Source: Parvibaculum sp. (GTDB lineage Bacteria > Pseudomonadota > Alphaproteobacteria > Parvibaculales > Parvibaculaceae). Taken from it: 50,871 bases of DNA. The first letter of the stretch is position 1. Each line of letters opens with the position of its first letter. Positions 28,939 through 37,530 of the stretch are shown in pieces. Both the position numbers and the translations under genes were made by a program. Location of the stretch: assembly GCA_019635965.1 (NCBI GenBank), contig JAHBYK010000009.1, positions 1-50,871 on the forward strand. The letters run 5' to 3'. A model generated the notes under the pieces. It saw nothing but the letters and a program-made list of their open reading frames with translations. It did not search any database and had not been told where the DNA came from.

Positions 28939-29553
28939 GTGTCACTTTCGATTATCGGCGCCGGCTTCGGCCGCATGGGTACGCTTTCGCTGAAGCTCGC
29001 GCTGGAGCAGCTCGGCTTCGCGCCTTGTCATCACATGACTGAGGTTTTCGCCCATCCGCATCAGGCAAAAATCTGGCATGCGGCGGCGCGGGGCGAGGCG
29101 GTGGATTGGGATGCGCTCCTCAAGGGCTACAAGGCGCTGGTCGATTGGCCCGGCTGCCATTTCTGGCGCGAGCTAGCCGCGCATTATCCAGATGCAAAAG
29201 TCATCCTTTCGACGCGCGATCATGATCGCTGGTACGAAAGCATGGTGAACACGATCTTCCGTGCGGTCGGCAGCGAACTTCCGCCCGAAGGCCCGGCGCG
29301 CGAGGTGCTGCAAATGGCGGCTTACGTCGTCCGCGACAAGACATTTGGCGGCAATCTCGACAAGGCGCATGTGCTCGATGTGCTGGCAAGGCACGAGGCG
29401 GAGGTGAAGCGCTCGATCTCCGCCCACCGCCTCCTCGTCTTCAATGTCGCGGAAGGCTGGGAGCCGCTCTGCCGCTTCCTCGGTGTGTCTATGCCCGAAA
29501 CGCCTTTCCCCCGCACCAATTCAACCGAGGAATTTCAGGCAAGGTTGCGGTAG
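28939..29553 (+). CDS. Sulfotransferase family protein
   Basis: 204 residues from GTG 28939, with CTGGAG 6 bases upstream. The N-terminal GAGFGRMGTLSLKLALEQLG is the PAPS-binding loop form of the Sulfotransfer_4 family. DWPGCHFWRELAAHYPDAKVI and STRDHDRWYESM are the next conserved blocks, the latter contributing the 3'-phosphate Arg/Ser. The acceptor is unknown. Co-transcription with the methyltransferase suggests modification of the same small molecule or lipid. Confidence 0.85.
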   Translation: MSLSIIGAGFGRMGTLSLKLALEQLGFAPCHHMTEVFAHPHQAKIWHAAARGEAVDWDALLKGYKALVDWPGCHFWRELAAHYPDAKVILSTRDHDRWYESMVNTIFRAVGSELPPEGPAREVLQMAAYVVRDKTFGGNLDKAHVLDVLARHEAEVKRSISAHRLLVFNVAEGWEPLCRFLGVSMPETPFPRTNSTEEFQARLR

Positions 29554-29580
29554 GGCCGCATTGCCGTAATAGGTATTGAA

Positions 29581-29595
29581 GAACAAAACGGGAAC
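29581..29595 (-). promoter_or_regulatory. LexA box of imuA
   Basis: GAAC-AAAACGG-GAAC on the plus strand, which reads GTTC-N7-GTTC on the minus strand: the alphaproteobacterial LexA operator. It ends 15 bases before the imuA ATG, so bound LexA would block its promoter. Confidence 0.85.
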
Positions 29596-29610
29596 AATTA
29601 TCTTGGGGCC

Positions 29611-30402
29611 ATGGACAGGCGCGCCCTTATTACCGATTTGAAGTCCCGGATTGCCGGAGGCGGGGAGGCCCCTTCCTCAGGGGTGATCCCGCTCGGGGTG
29701 GAGGCTGCTTGCGTCTTGCCGGGAGGCGGACTCCGCAAGGGAGCGCTGCATGAGGTGGCGGCGGCGGCCTATCGCGACATGGGCGCGGCGACGGGTTTTG
29801 CCGCGGCGCTCGCTTCGGCGGCGATGCGGCATTCGGCGCGGCCTCTGCTTTGGTGCGAGGCGGCACGGCCGCCTTTCGACATGGGGCGGCTTTATGGGCC
29901 GGGGCTTGCCGCTTTCGGGCTCGATCCCGCGCGGCTCGTCATCGCGCTGCCGCCTTCCGATACGGATTGTCTCTGGATCATGGAGGAGGCCCTTCGCGCG
30001 CGTGCCTTTGCGGCGGTGATCGGCGAGGTGGACGGGCGCTCTGCCGCGCTCACGCTTTCCGCCACGCGGCGGCTGCAGCTTGCGGCGGAGGAAACGGGGA
30101 CGCCGGCGCTTATCTTCACCGGCCATGGCAAGGCGGCGGCAAGCGTTGCCGTCACCCGCTGGCATGTCGCCGCGGCGAAGAGCGAAGTGCGGGCAGGCGT
30201 GGAGACGGATGAAGGATTGCCCGGTTCGCCGCGCTGGTACGTTACGCTTGTGCGTTCCCGCGGCGGTCAGCCCGGGGTCTGGCTCACGGCATGGAATGGC
30301 GAAGCCGTTATATTTTCCTTTGCGCCACCGCAGGACGAAAGCGGGCCTGCTTTTGCTGCGCAAGAGCACGGCACATTGCCTCCCTTCATGCAGGCGGGCT
30401 GA
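29611..30402 (+). CDS. imuA: ImuA, RecA-like SOS mutagenesis factor
   Basis: 263 residues. The protein has the RecA/SulA-like ImuA layout: GVIPLGVEAACVLPGGGLRKGALHEV, then GFAAALASAA in place of a classical Walker A, and WIMEEALRARAFAAVIGEV. ImuA works with ImuB and DnaE2 in translesion synthesis after DNA damage. A LexA box lies immediately upstream. Unlike the usual contiguous cassette, imuB does not follow directly: two minus-strand lipoprotein genes intervene, the first ending 4 bases from this stop. Confidence 0.92.
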   Translation: MDRRALITDLKSRIAGGGEAPSSGVIPLGVEAACVLPGGGLRKGALHEVAAAAYRDMGAATGFAAALASAAMRHSARPLLWCEAARPPFDMGRLYGPGLAAFGLDPARLVIALPPSDTDCLWIMEEALRARAFAAVIGEVDGRSAALTLSATRRLQLAAEETGTPALIFTGHGKAAASVAVTRWHVAAAKSEVRAGVETDEGLPGSPRWYVTLVRSRGGQPGVWLTAWNGEAVIFSFAPPQDESGPAFAAQEHGTLPPFMQAG

Positions 30403-30405
30403 GGC

Positions 30406-30702
30406 TTACCAGCGGCGATAGGGATAAGGGTAGGGGTAATAGCCCGGATAAGGCCCCCACCAGGGCGAGGGGGTATTCGCGCGTCGGAGTTCCTGGGTGT
30501 TTTCTTCCTGGGCACGGATCTCCCGGAGTTTCAGAAGGCAGTTCGAAAAAGCCTCCGTGCCCGGATTAAATCCGATATGCTGACATTCTGCCTGATCTGC
30601 CTGCAGTTGCGCGGCGGCGCGTGCGGCCTGTTCCTCGGGGCTTGCACAGGCGGCAAGTGCGAACAGCGCGGCAAGCGTCAGTCCTGTTTTCACGATGTGC
30701 AT
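30406..30702 (-). CDS. Small lipoprotein, paralogue 1
   Basis: 98 residues. Signal peptide and lipobox are LAACAS with the lipidated Cys19. The mature part has a two-Cys module (CQHIGFNPGTEAFSNC, then LKLREIRAQEE) and a Trp/Tyr/Pro-rich tail (WWGPYPGYYPYPYPYRRW) suited to surface or peptidoglycan contacts. It shares the Cys module with the next gene, so the two arose by tandem duplication. Function unknown. The frame extends upstream to 30765, but MHIVKTGL is the natural signal-peptide start. Confidence 0.82.
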   Translation of the reverse strand: MHIVKTGLTLAALFALAACASPEEQAARAAAQLQADQAECQHIGFNPGTEAFSNCLLKLREIRAQEENTQELRRANTPSPWWGPYPGYYPYPYPYRRW

Positions 30703-30721
30703 TGAGGAATGCTCCCTGCCG

Positions 30722-30988
30722 TCAGAATCCCTTGCTGATGCCGATGCCGACACCGAAGCCGACATTGGGTGAGCGGCGCGCTTCTTCCTTCGCGCGGATT
30801 TCCTTCATCTTGAGGCGGCAGTTGCCATAGGCCTCGGTGTTCGGCTCGAAGCCAAGGTCGGTACAGTTCTTGTGGTCTATCGCATCGATGCGCGCCTGCT
30901 CAGCCACGGGGTCTGTGCAGGCGGCAAGTACAAGTCCCGCCAGCGCAGCGGCGAGGGCCAGATATTTCGCCTTTGGCTGTTTCATCAT
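30722..30988 (-). CDS. Small lipoprotein, paralogue 2
   Basis: 88 residues. MMKQPKAKYLALAAALAGLVLAACT is split here as basic N-region, hydrophobic core and lipobox LAAC. The mature part has CTDLGFEPNTEAYGNC followed by LKMKEIRAKEE, the same module as paralogue 1, and ends in a Gly-rich tail. ATG 30988 is preceded by AGGAGAG. It is divergent from imuB, sharing the 150-base region that holds a LexA box, so SOS control of the pair is possible. Confidence 0.82.
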   Translation of the reverse strand: MMKQPKAKYLALAAALAGLVLAACTDPVAEQARIDAIDHKNCTDLGFEPNTEAYGNCRLKMKEIRAKEEARRSPNVGFGVGIGISKGF

Positions 30989-31106
30989 GCCGCTCTCCTG
31001 AGATCGGGGGCCCTTGCTCCCTCGCACCATCCTATCCCTCTTTCGGGCAAGAAAGAGGCGCCTTCGGATTCGACTCGCCTCGCGCCGGAGCTTGAGGCAC
31101 AATCTT

Positions 31107-31121
31107 GTTCTCTTTTTGTTC
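31107..31121 (+). promoter_or_regulatory. LexA box of imuB-dnaE2
   Basis: GTTC-TCTTTTT-GTTC, a perfect GTTC-N7-GTTC operator, ending 16 bases before the imuB GTG. It is also about 120 bases upstream of the divergent lipoprotein gene. Confidence 0.85.
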
Positions 31122-31137
31122 TTTTTGGGTTCGGGTT

Positions 31138-32745
31138 GTGCGTATTGCAGAAAAACGCCGGATTGCCTCACTTTTTCTGCCGTCCTGGCCGGTGGAGCGG
31201 CTTTATCACCGGCTCAGGCGGCAGGCGGCGCCCCTGCCGGTCGCGGAGCGGCCGCGTGCGCTCGCGCGGGCAGGGGCAGGTGGTATCCGTCTCACGGCTT
31301 GCGATACATCCGCGCGAGCTGGGGGCGTCGAGCCCGGCCAACTCGTGCCGGACGCGATGGCGTTGTGCCCGAAGCTTGAAATTCTGCCAGCTGATCCTTC
31401 GGGGGACCGGAAGGCGCTCATGCGTCTTGCCGCCTGGTGCGGGCGCTGGACACCCTGGACGGCGCTGGATCCTGTCGGGCTCGGCGGGGAACCGGATGGC
31501 ATCCTGCTCGACATTACCGGCTGCGCCCATCTCTTTGGGGGCGAGGCAGCACTTCTCAGCGAGATGCGGCGGCGCTTTGCCGGCTTCGGGTTCACCGCGC
31601 GGATCGCCATTGCCTCCACACCGGGCGCGGCATGGGCGCTGGCGCGTTTCGGCAATGAAGAAAATTGCGTTTTGCCGGAGGGCGGTGAGGTGGAAGCACT
31701 ACGTCTGCTTCCCGTCGCGGCACTTCGCCTGCGTCGCGATCAGGTGGATGGGCTCATTCGTCTCGGTCTGAAGCGTGTGGGCGATCTTTACGGACGGCCA
31801 CGCGCACCGCTCACTGCGCGCTTCGGTGCCGAGCTTTCGCGCCGCCTCGACGAGGCGCTGGGCGCCGCACCTGAATCCATTTCGCCCGCGCGTCCGCCCG
31901 TGCCATTCCGCGCGAGTCTCGCTTTTGCCGAAGGGCTGACGCGGCAGGCGCATATTCTCGAAGCGGTGACACGCATCGCGGGCGATCTCTGTACGGTGCT
32001 GGCGCAGGAGCGTAAGGGTGCACGCCGCATGATGCTCCAGCTTTTCCGAATGGATGGCGAGGTGACGCGGCTTCGCGCCGGTACTGGCGCCGCCACGCAT
32101 GATGCCGCGCATCTCGCACGCATCTTCAACGAGAAGCTTGCACGCCTTGGTGACGATTTCGATCCTGGTTTCGGCATCGAGGCGATTGAGCTTTCCTGTC
32201 TCGCTGCCGATCCGCTCGAGCCTGCGCAAGGCGATCTTGAGGGCGGAGAAGATCATGAAGCGGAGCTCGAAAAATTTGTGGATCGGGTCAGCAATCGTTT
32301 CGGTGCAGAGCGCCTTTTGCGGCTTGCGCCGTGTGCAAGCCATATACCTGAGCGCACGGTGGTGCCCGTCCCGGCACTTCGTGGTGTAACGCCTGCCATG
32401 CGTGGGTGGAGGACGTATATGGACGAATATCGCGCTTCCTTCCTCGGCGGCAGTCTACCGCGCCCTTTGCGCCTCCTGCCCGCACCGGAACCTGTAGAAG
32501 CGGTGGCTGAGGTGCCTGAAGGTCCACCGCTTCTCTTCCGTTGGCGCAGGATTGCGCATCGGGTCGCACGCGCGGAAGGACCGGAGCGGATCGTACCGGA
32601 ATGGTGGCGCAGCGGCGGCCAGCGCACCCGCGACTATTACCACGTGGAAGACAGCGACGGGCGCCGCTTCTGGCTCTACCGCGACGGGCTTTACCGCAAC
32701 GACAATGAGGGACCGCGCTGGTTTCTGCACGGTATCTTCGAATGA
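31138..32745 (+). CDS. imuB: ImuB, Y-family polymerase-like SOS protein
   Basis: 535 residues. It begins with the ImuB-type RRIASLFLPSWPVERLYHRL, followed by palm and thumb regions related to DinB-type polymerases. The catalytic acidic residues expected of an active Y-family enzyme are not evident: the first motif lacks the DxD/E pair. The C-terminal end DYYHVEDSDGRRFWLYRDGLYR is typical of ImuB and binds partner proteins. I choose GTG 31138 because an earlier frame opening at 31105 would start inside the LexA box. The stop overlaps dnaE2 by 4 bases. Confidence 0.92.
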   Translation: MRIAEKRRIASLFLPSWPVERLYHRLRRQAAPLPVAERPRALARAGAGGIRLTACDTSARAGGVEPGQLVPDAMALCPKLEILPADPSGDRKALMRLAAWCGRWTPWTALDPVGLGGEPDGILLDITGCAHLFGGEAALLSEMRRRFAGFGFTARIAIASTPGAAWALARFGNEENCVLPEGGEVEALRLLPVAALRLRRDQVDGLIRLGLKRVGDLYGRPRAPLTARFGAELSRRLDEALGAAPESISPARPPVPFRASLAFAEGLTRQAHILEAVTRIAGDLCTVLAQERKGARRMMLQLFRMDGEVTRLRAGTGAATHDAAHLARIFNEKLARLGDDFDPGFGIEAIELSCLAADPLEPAQGDLEGGEDHEAELEKFVDRVSNRFGAERLLRLAPCASHIPERTVVPVPALRGVTPAMRGWRTYMDEYRASFLGGSLPRPLRLLPAPEPVEAVAEVPEGPPLLFRWRRIAHRVARAEGPERIVPEWWRSGGQRTRDYYHVEDSDGRRFWLYRDGLYRNDNEGPRWFLHGIFE

Positions 32746-35700
32746 GAGCTGGCTTTGCAGAACTTGCCATCACGAGCAATTTCAGTTTCCTGCGCGGTGC
32801 ATCCCACGCCGAAGAACTCGTTATGGCTGCGGTGGCGCAGGGGCTCGATGCAATCGGCGTTGCCGACCGAAATACCATGGCGGGTCTCGTGCGCGCCCAT
32901 GCGGCAGCAAAAAGCGCGGGCATCCGCTTCCTGCCCGGGGTGCGGCTTGCCCTCATGGATGGGTTCGAGGTCATCGCCTATCCGCAAAACCGCGCAGCCT
33001 ATGGCCGTCTTGCGCGGCTTCTCACGCGCGGCAACAGGCGGGCTAAGAAAGGCGAATGCCATCTCACGATGGAAGATGTGCTGGCCGAGGGCGAAGGCCA
33101 GTGCTTCATCGCCATGCCGCCACCCGTACCTTGCACGGCCTTTCGCGGTAATCTCGAAACGCTCAAGGCACGGTTTGCAAACTCCGTCTGGCTTGCACTG
33201 ACACCGCTCTACAGAGCGGACGACAAGCGGCGCCATTCCATGCTGATGGAACTGTCCGGCGAAATTAGAGTGCCGCTGCTTGCCACGAATGATGTTCTTT
33301 ATCATGAACCGGACCGGAAGAAGATGCAGGATGTTCTGACCTGTATCCGAGAGCATTGTACCTTGCGCCAAGCAGGTTTCCGGCTCGCTGCCAATGCCGA
33401 ACGGCATGTGAAGAGCGGCGAAGAAATGACACGACTTCTTTCAGCCTTTCCGGAGGCGCTTGCCGCGCCGCAGGAAATAGTACGTCGTTGCTCCTTCTCG
33501 CTTGACGAGCTTCGCTATGAATATCCATCCGACGTTTTCTCTGCGCAGGAGACGCCGCAGGAGCTTCTTTCCCGGCTGACATGGGAAGGAGCGGCGCGAC
33601 GTTTTCCCGATGGTGTCAACGACAAGCTTTGCAAGACGATTACGCATGAACTGGCGCTGATCGAGGAAATGAAATATGCGCCATATTTCCTGACCGTACA
33701 TGACATTGTCCGTCATGCGCGCGAGCAAGGTATTCTCTGTCAAGGGCGTGGTTCGGCGGCAAACTCTGTCGTCTGTTTCTGTCTCGGCATCACTTCCGTC
33801 AATCCGTCCGAAGTCGATTTGCTGTTCGAGCGGTTTATCTCGCGCGACCGGAATGAACCGCCGGACATTGATGTCGATTTCGAGCATGAGCGGCGGGAGG
33901 AAGTGATCCAGTATATCTACCAAAAGTACGGTCGCCGCCGCGCGGGAATTGCTGCCACCGTCATTTCCTATCGCTCGCGCAGTGCCATTCGAGATGTTGG
34001 CAAGGTATTCGGTCTATCGGAGGATGTAATTACTGCGCTTGCGCGTTCCACCTGGGGCTGGTCGAGTGGCGGTGTTTCGGCAAAGGATGCGGCGGAAATC
34101 GGACTTGACCCGGAGAGCCGTACATTACGCCTTGCGCTGCGTCTGGCGAGCGAACTGATCGGCTTTCCGCGTCATCTTTCGCAGCATGTCGGTGGTTTCG
34201 TCATTACTGACGGACCGCTCGAGGAAGTGGTGCCGATCCAGAATGCGGCGATGGAAGATCGCACATTCGTCGAATGGGACAAGGACGATCTCGATACGCT
34301 CGGCATATTGAAGATCGATGTGCTGGCGCTCGGTATGCTCACCTGCATTCGCAAGGCGTTCGAGCTTGTCGAGAGACATTATGGACGAAAACTCGATCTG
34401 GCGACTGTGCCGCAGGGCGACATGAAGGTTTACGACATGCTCTGCGAGGCAGATGCCGTTGGCGTTTTTCAGGTTGAAAGCCGGGCGCAGATGTCGATGC
34501 TGCCACGCCTGAAGCCGCGATGTTTCTACGATCTTGTGGTCGAGGTCGCCATCGTGCGGCCGGGGCCCATTCAAGGCGATATGGTTCACCCCTATCTCCG
34601 ACGGCGGAGTGGACAGGAGGAGGTTCACTATCCGAAGGAGGAGCTTCGTGCCGTTCTGAGCAAGACATATGGCGTGCCGCTGTTTCAGGAGCAGGCCATG
34701 AAGATCGCGATTGTCGCGGCGGGGTTCACGCCGGGCGAATCCGATCAGCTTCGCCGCGCCATGGCGACCTTCCGCAAGTCTGGCACAATCGGTCTTTACC
34801 GCCAGAAATTCATCAATGGCATGATCCGTAATGGCTATGAGCCAGATTTCGCGGAGCGCTGCTTCAAGCAGATCGAGGGTTTTGCCGATTACGGATTTCC
34901 AGAAAGTCATGCGGCCGCCTTTGCGCAGCTCGCCTATGTGTCGGCCTGGCTCAAGTATCATTACCCGGATGCCTTTTGCGCTGCGATCCTCAATTCGCAG
35001 CCCATGGGTTTCTACGCGCCAGCGCAACTTGTGCGCGATGCGAGAGAACATGGAGTCGAGGTGCGTGCCGTCGATGTAAACCACAGCGAGCGGGATTGTA
35101 CGCTGGAGGAAGCCGGACAGCGCAGATATGCGGTACGGCTTGGCTTCCGGCAGGTAAAGGGTCTATCCGATGAGGTGATGGACGCTATTCATAGAGGGCG
35201 TGGTGAGGGGTTCGACTCCGTTCGGCATTTCTGGCTAAGGACGGGTCTTAGACCGAAACTCATTGAGCATATTGCCGATGCCGATGCCTTCCGTTCGATC
35301 GGACTGGACAGGCGCGAGGCGCTCTGGGCGGTACGCGGGCTTGGCGGCTATACGGACGGGGCGGGTGGAAGGCCGCCTGCGCTGCTGCCTCTTTTTGCGG
35401 CGCATGAGGAAAGAGGTCTTCAAGATGAGCAGGAGATGCGGCTTCCCGCCATGCCTTTGGGCGAACATGTTGTACTTGATTATGCGACGCTTCGTCTCTC
35501 GCTCAAGGCACATCCTGTTTCATTTCTTCGCAGGCGCTTTGCATCGCAGGGCATCATGCCCAATAGCGGTTTGAAAGATATGGAGGCGGGACGGCTCGTC
35601 ATGCTGGCGGGGCTTGTACTTGTGCGGCAGCGTCCTGGCACGGCAAGTGGCGTCATCTTCGCAACGATCGAAGACGAGACGGGTGTTGCCAACATAATCG

Positions 35701-35999
35701 TCTGGCCTAAGCTCTACGAAAGGCGGCGGCGTGTCGTTCTCACTTCACGGCTTCTTTTTGTGCGGGGACGTATACAGAAAGAAGGTATCGTCATTCATGT
35801 CGTGGCTGATGACTTGGAAGACTGGACGCAAGAGCTTTCCCTTCTATCCTCCAGCGCGGAACTTGGTGATGCCGCACTCAATCCGGCAGATGAAGTGCGC
35901 CGCCCGGCGCAGGACAGCCGCGAAGTGCATGAAGCCCGGCAGGAAGAGCGCCGCATGAGAGCGGCGCGTTTCGTGCCGAAGAGTCGTGACTTTCACTGA
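32742..35999 (+). CDS. dnaE2: DnaE2 error-prone DNA polymerase III alpha subunit
   Basis: 1085 residues, usual length for DnaE2 (shorter than replicative DnaE). It has an N-terminal PHP domain (ITSNFSFLRGASHAEELV) and a polymerase core with the catalytic Asp pair in PDIDVDFEHER (about 376-380) and the third Asp in KIDVLALG. A helix-hairpin-helix region and OB-fold (ASGVIFATIEDETGVANIIVW) follow; the tail is MRAARFVPKSRDFH. It performs translesion synthesis with ImuA and ImuB. Third-position base choice looks less GC-rich than in neighbouring operons. The 3' end overlaps the convergent membrane protein gene by 7 bases. Confidence 0.96.
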   Translation: MRAGFAELAITSNFSFLRGASHAEELVMAAVAQGLDAIGVADRNTMAGLVRAHAAAKSAGIRFLPGVRLALMDGFEVIAYPQNRAAYGRLARLLTRGNRRAKKGECHLTMEDVLAEGEGQCFIAMPPPVPCTAFRGNLETLKARFANSVWLALTPLYRADDKRRHSMLMELSGEIRVPLLATNDVLYHEPDRKKMQDVLTCIREHCTLRQAGFRLAANAERHVKSGEEMTRLLSAFPEALAAPQEIVRRCSFSLDELRYEYPSDVFSAQETPQELLSRLTWEGAARRFPDGVNDKLCKTITHELALIEEMKYAPYFLTVHDIVRHAREQGILCQGRGSAANSVVCFCLGITSVNPSEVDLLFERFISRDRNEPPDIDVDFEHERREEVIQYIYQKYGRRRAGIAATVISYRSRSAIRDVGKVFGLSEDVITALARSTWGWSSGGVSAKDAAEIGLDPESRTLRLALRLASELIGFPRHLSQHVGGFVITDGPLEEVVPIQNAAMEDRTFVEWDKDDLDTLGILKIDVLALGMLTCIRKAFELVERHYGRKLDLATVPQGDMKVYDMLCEADAVGVFQVESRAQMSMLPRLKPRCFYDLVVEVAIVRPGPIQGDMVHPYLRRRSGQEEVHYPKEELRAVLSKTYGVPLFQEQAMKIAIVAAGFTPGESDQLRRAMATFRKSGTIGLYRQKFINGMIRNGYEPDFAERCFKQIEGFADYGFPESHAAAFAQLAYVSAWLKYHYPDAFCAAILNSQPMGFYAPAQLVRDAREHGVEVRAVDVNHSERDCTLEEAGQRRYAVRLGFRQVKGLSDEVMDAIHRGRGEGFDSVRHFWLRTGLRPKLIEHIADADAFRSIGLDRREALWAVRGLGGYTDGAGGRPPALLPLFAAHEERGLQDEQEMRLPAMPLGEHVVLDYATLRLSLKAHPVSFLRRRFASQGIMPNSGLKDMEAGRLVMLAGLVLVRQRPGTASGVIFATIEDETGVANIIVWPKLYERRRRVVLTSRLLFVRGRIQKEGIVIHVVADDLEDWTQELSLLSSSAELGDAALNPADEVRRPAQDSREVHEARQEERRMRAARFVPKSRDFH

Positions 36000-36388
36000 G
36001 TCGTTTTGCGCAGCGCATGAAACTGAAGTGCGCTACCGCCGATCTCGGTCAGAACGAAGAGCCACAGCACAGACGTTGCGCCCGCGGTGATTGCATGACC
36101 AATCAATGCGGCGACAACCAGTCTTGCCACCGAGTCCATGCGGGCAAGTTCAGCCGTAGGGGTCCGCAAGCGCACGAAGGCCCAGACAACGCCGAGAACT
36201 CCCATGATGTGTACGAACATCATGCCGAAGGGACCGGCTTCGAAAAGGAGGGCAGGTGTGCCCAAGCCAAGAAATCCGTCGAGCAGGTAGATCCCGGCGA
36301 TCAAGGCTTCTGCCATAAAGGGTAGTGCAAAAGGCAGCGTCACGGCCAGGTCGAATCCGGCCACACATTTGAATATGCGTTCGGACAT
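35993..36388 (-). CDS. Small integral membrane protein
   Basis: 131 residues with four predicted helices (about 8-32, 45-72, 86-104 and 106-125). MSERIFKCVAGFDLAV is the start, preceded by GGGGAAG. I do not recognise a family. It is convergent with dnaE2, overlapping by 7 bases, and divergent from the exporter operon. Confidence 0.75.
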   Translation of the reverse strand: MSERIFKCVAGFDLAVTLPFALPFMAEALIAGIYLLDGFLGLGTPALLFEAGPFGMMFVHIMGVLGVVWAFVRLRTPTAELARMDSVARLVVAALIGHAITAGATSVLWLFVLTEIGGSALQFHALRKTTQ

Positions 36389-36477
36389 CTTCACTTCCCC
36401 TGTGCGACATTCAGTCTTCAATATTCGCTATGTGGCGATCTTCGCATCGGCTTCTTTTATTATAGACTACCCGATCA

Positions 36478-37527
36478 ATGCCGCATGAACCTCCTGGAGG
36501 CGTTTTGAGCAAGCGTATCATTTGGATGGGTGGTATCGGCGCCGCCATTTTCCTCACATTTGTCCTTGTATATGTACTGTTCCTACGCATCCTCGCTGTC
36601 GATTTGGCAGCGCCGGAGCGGGGAATGGCTGTCGAAGCGGTCTATGCGACGGGCACTGTGGAGCCCGTGCGCTATGCACGGGTGGGATCGAAAATTGCCG
36701 GCCGTGTTACCGATGTACTGAAGCAGGAAGGCGACAAGGTCGAAGCCGGAGACATCCTCCTGGTGATCGATGTTACCGAAAGCTACTCGCAGCTTCAGGA
36801 AGCGCAGGCACGGCTTCAGCTTGCCGACTCCGAGCTCGGCCGGGCGCAGAGGCTTCGCCGTTCGGGCAATGTGAGCGAAGCAGCTCTCGACCAGGCGCGC
36901 AGCATTCAGGCAGCGGCAAGTGCGGCACTTCGCGGTGCAAAGGCCCGCCTTGACGATCATTTCATCACGGCACCCATCGCAGGCGAGGTTCTCCGCTCCG
37001 AGTACAAGATCAAGGTGGGCGACATGGTGCAGCCCGGCCAAATCCTTTACATGGTCGGCGATCCGCGCGAACTCCATATCGATGCCGAAGTCGATGAAGA
37101 AGATATCGTGAAGGTTGCACCCGGACAGGAGGCGCTGATACGCGCGGATGCCTTTCCAGGCCGGGCTCTCGAAGGCAAAGTTGTCCGCATGACACCATTC
37201 GGCGATCCGGTGGGACGCACCTATCGTATCCACATCGGACTGCCCCGCGATACTCCACTCATTTCCGGCATGACAACGGAAATCAACATCGTTGTGCGGC
37301 GGGAAGCCAATGCACTTCTCGTTCCATTGTCTGCAATTTCCGGCAATGCGGTCTGGACGGTACGCGACGGGCGCGCGGAAAGGTTGCCCGTAACGCTTGG
37401 CGCTGTCGGATCGGACAAGGCGGAGGTGCTGTCCGGTCTCGATGACGACACGCACTTCATCATGCAGCCGCCGGCCGGGCTTAAGGACGGCGAGAGGCTG
37501 CGTGTCCGAAGCGGAAGCGAAGGCTAA
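36478..37527 (+). CDS. Periplasmic adaptor (HlyD/DevB-like membrane fusion protein)
   Basis: 349 residues. One N-terminal membrane helix (about 17-40) is followed by a split biotinyl-lipoyl-like domain (VGSKIAGRVTDVLKQEGDKV ... ITAPIAGEVLRSEYKIKVGD) around a coiled-coil hairpin, then a beta-barrel. It links an inner-membrane ABC exporter to the outer membrane. The order adaptor, FtsX-type permease, ATPase matches DevBCA-like exporters. ATG 36478 is annotated; a TTG at 36505 lies 4 bases after a perfect GGAGG and may be the real start. Confidence 0.9.
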   Translation: MPHEPPGGVLSKRIIWMGGIGAAIFLTFVLVYVLFLRILAVDLAAPERGMAVEAVYATGTVEPVRYARVGSKIAGRVTDVLKQEGDKVEAGDILLVIDVTESYSQLQEAQARLQLADSELGRAQRLRRSGNVSEAALDQARSIQAAASAALRGAKARLDDHFITAPIAGEVLRSEYKIKVGDMVQPGQILYMVGDPRELHIDAEVDEEDIVKVAPGQEALIRADAFPGRALEGKVVRMTPFGDPVGRTYRIHIGLPRDTPLISGMTTEINIVVRREANALLVPLSAISGNAVWTVRDGRAERLPVTLGAVGSDKAEVLSGLDDDTHFIMQPPAGLKDGERLRVRSGSEG

Positions 37528-37530
37528 GCG

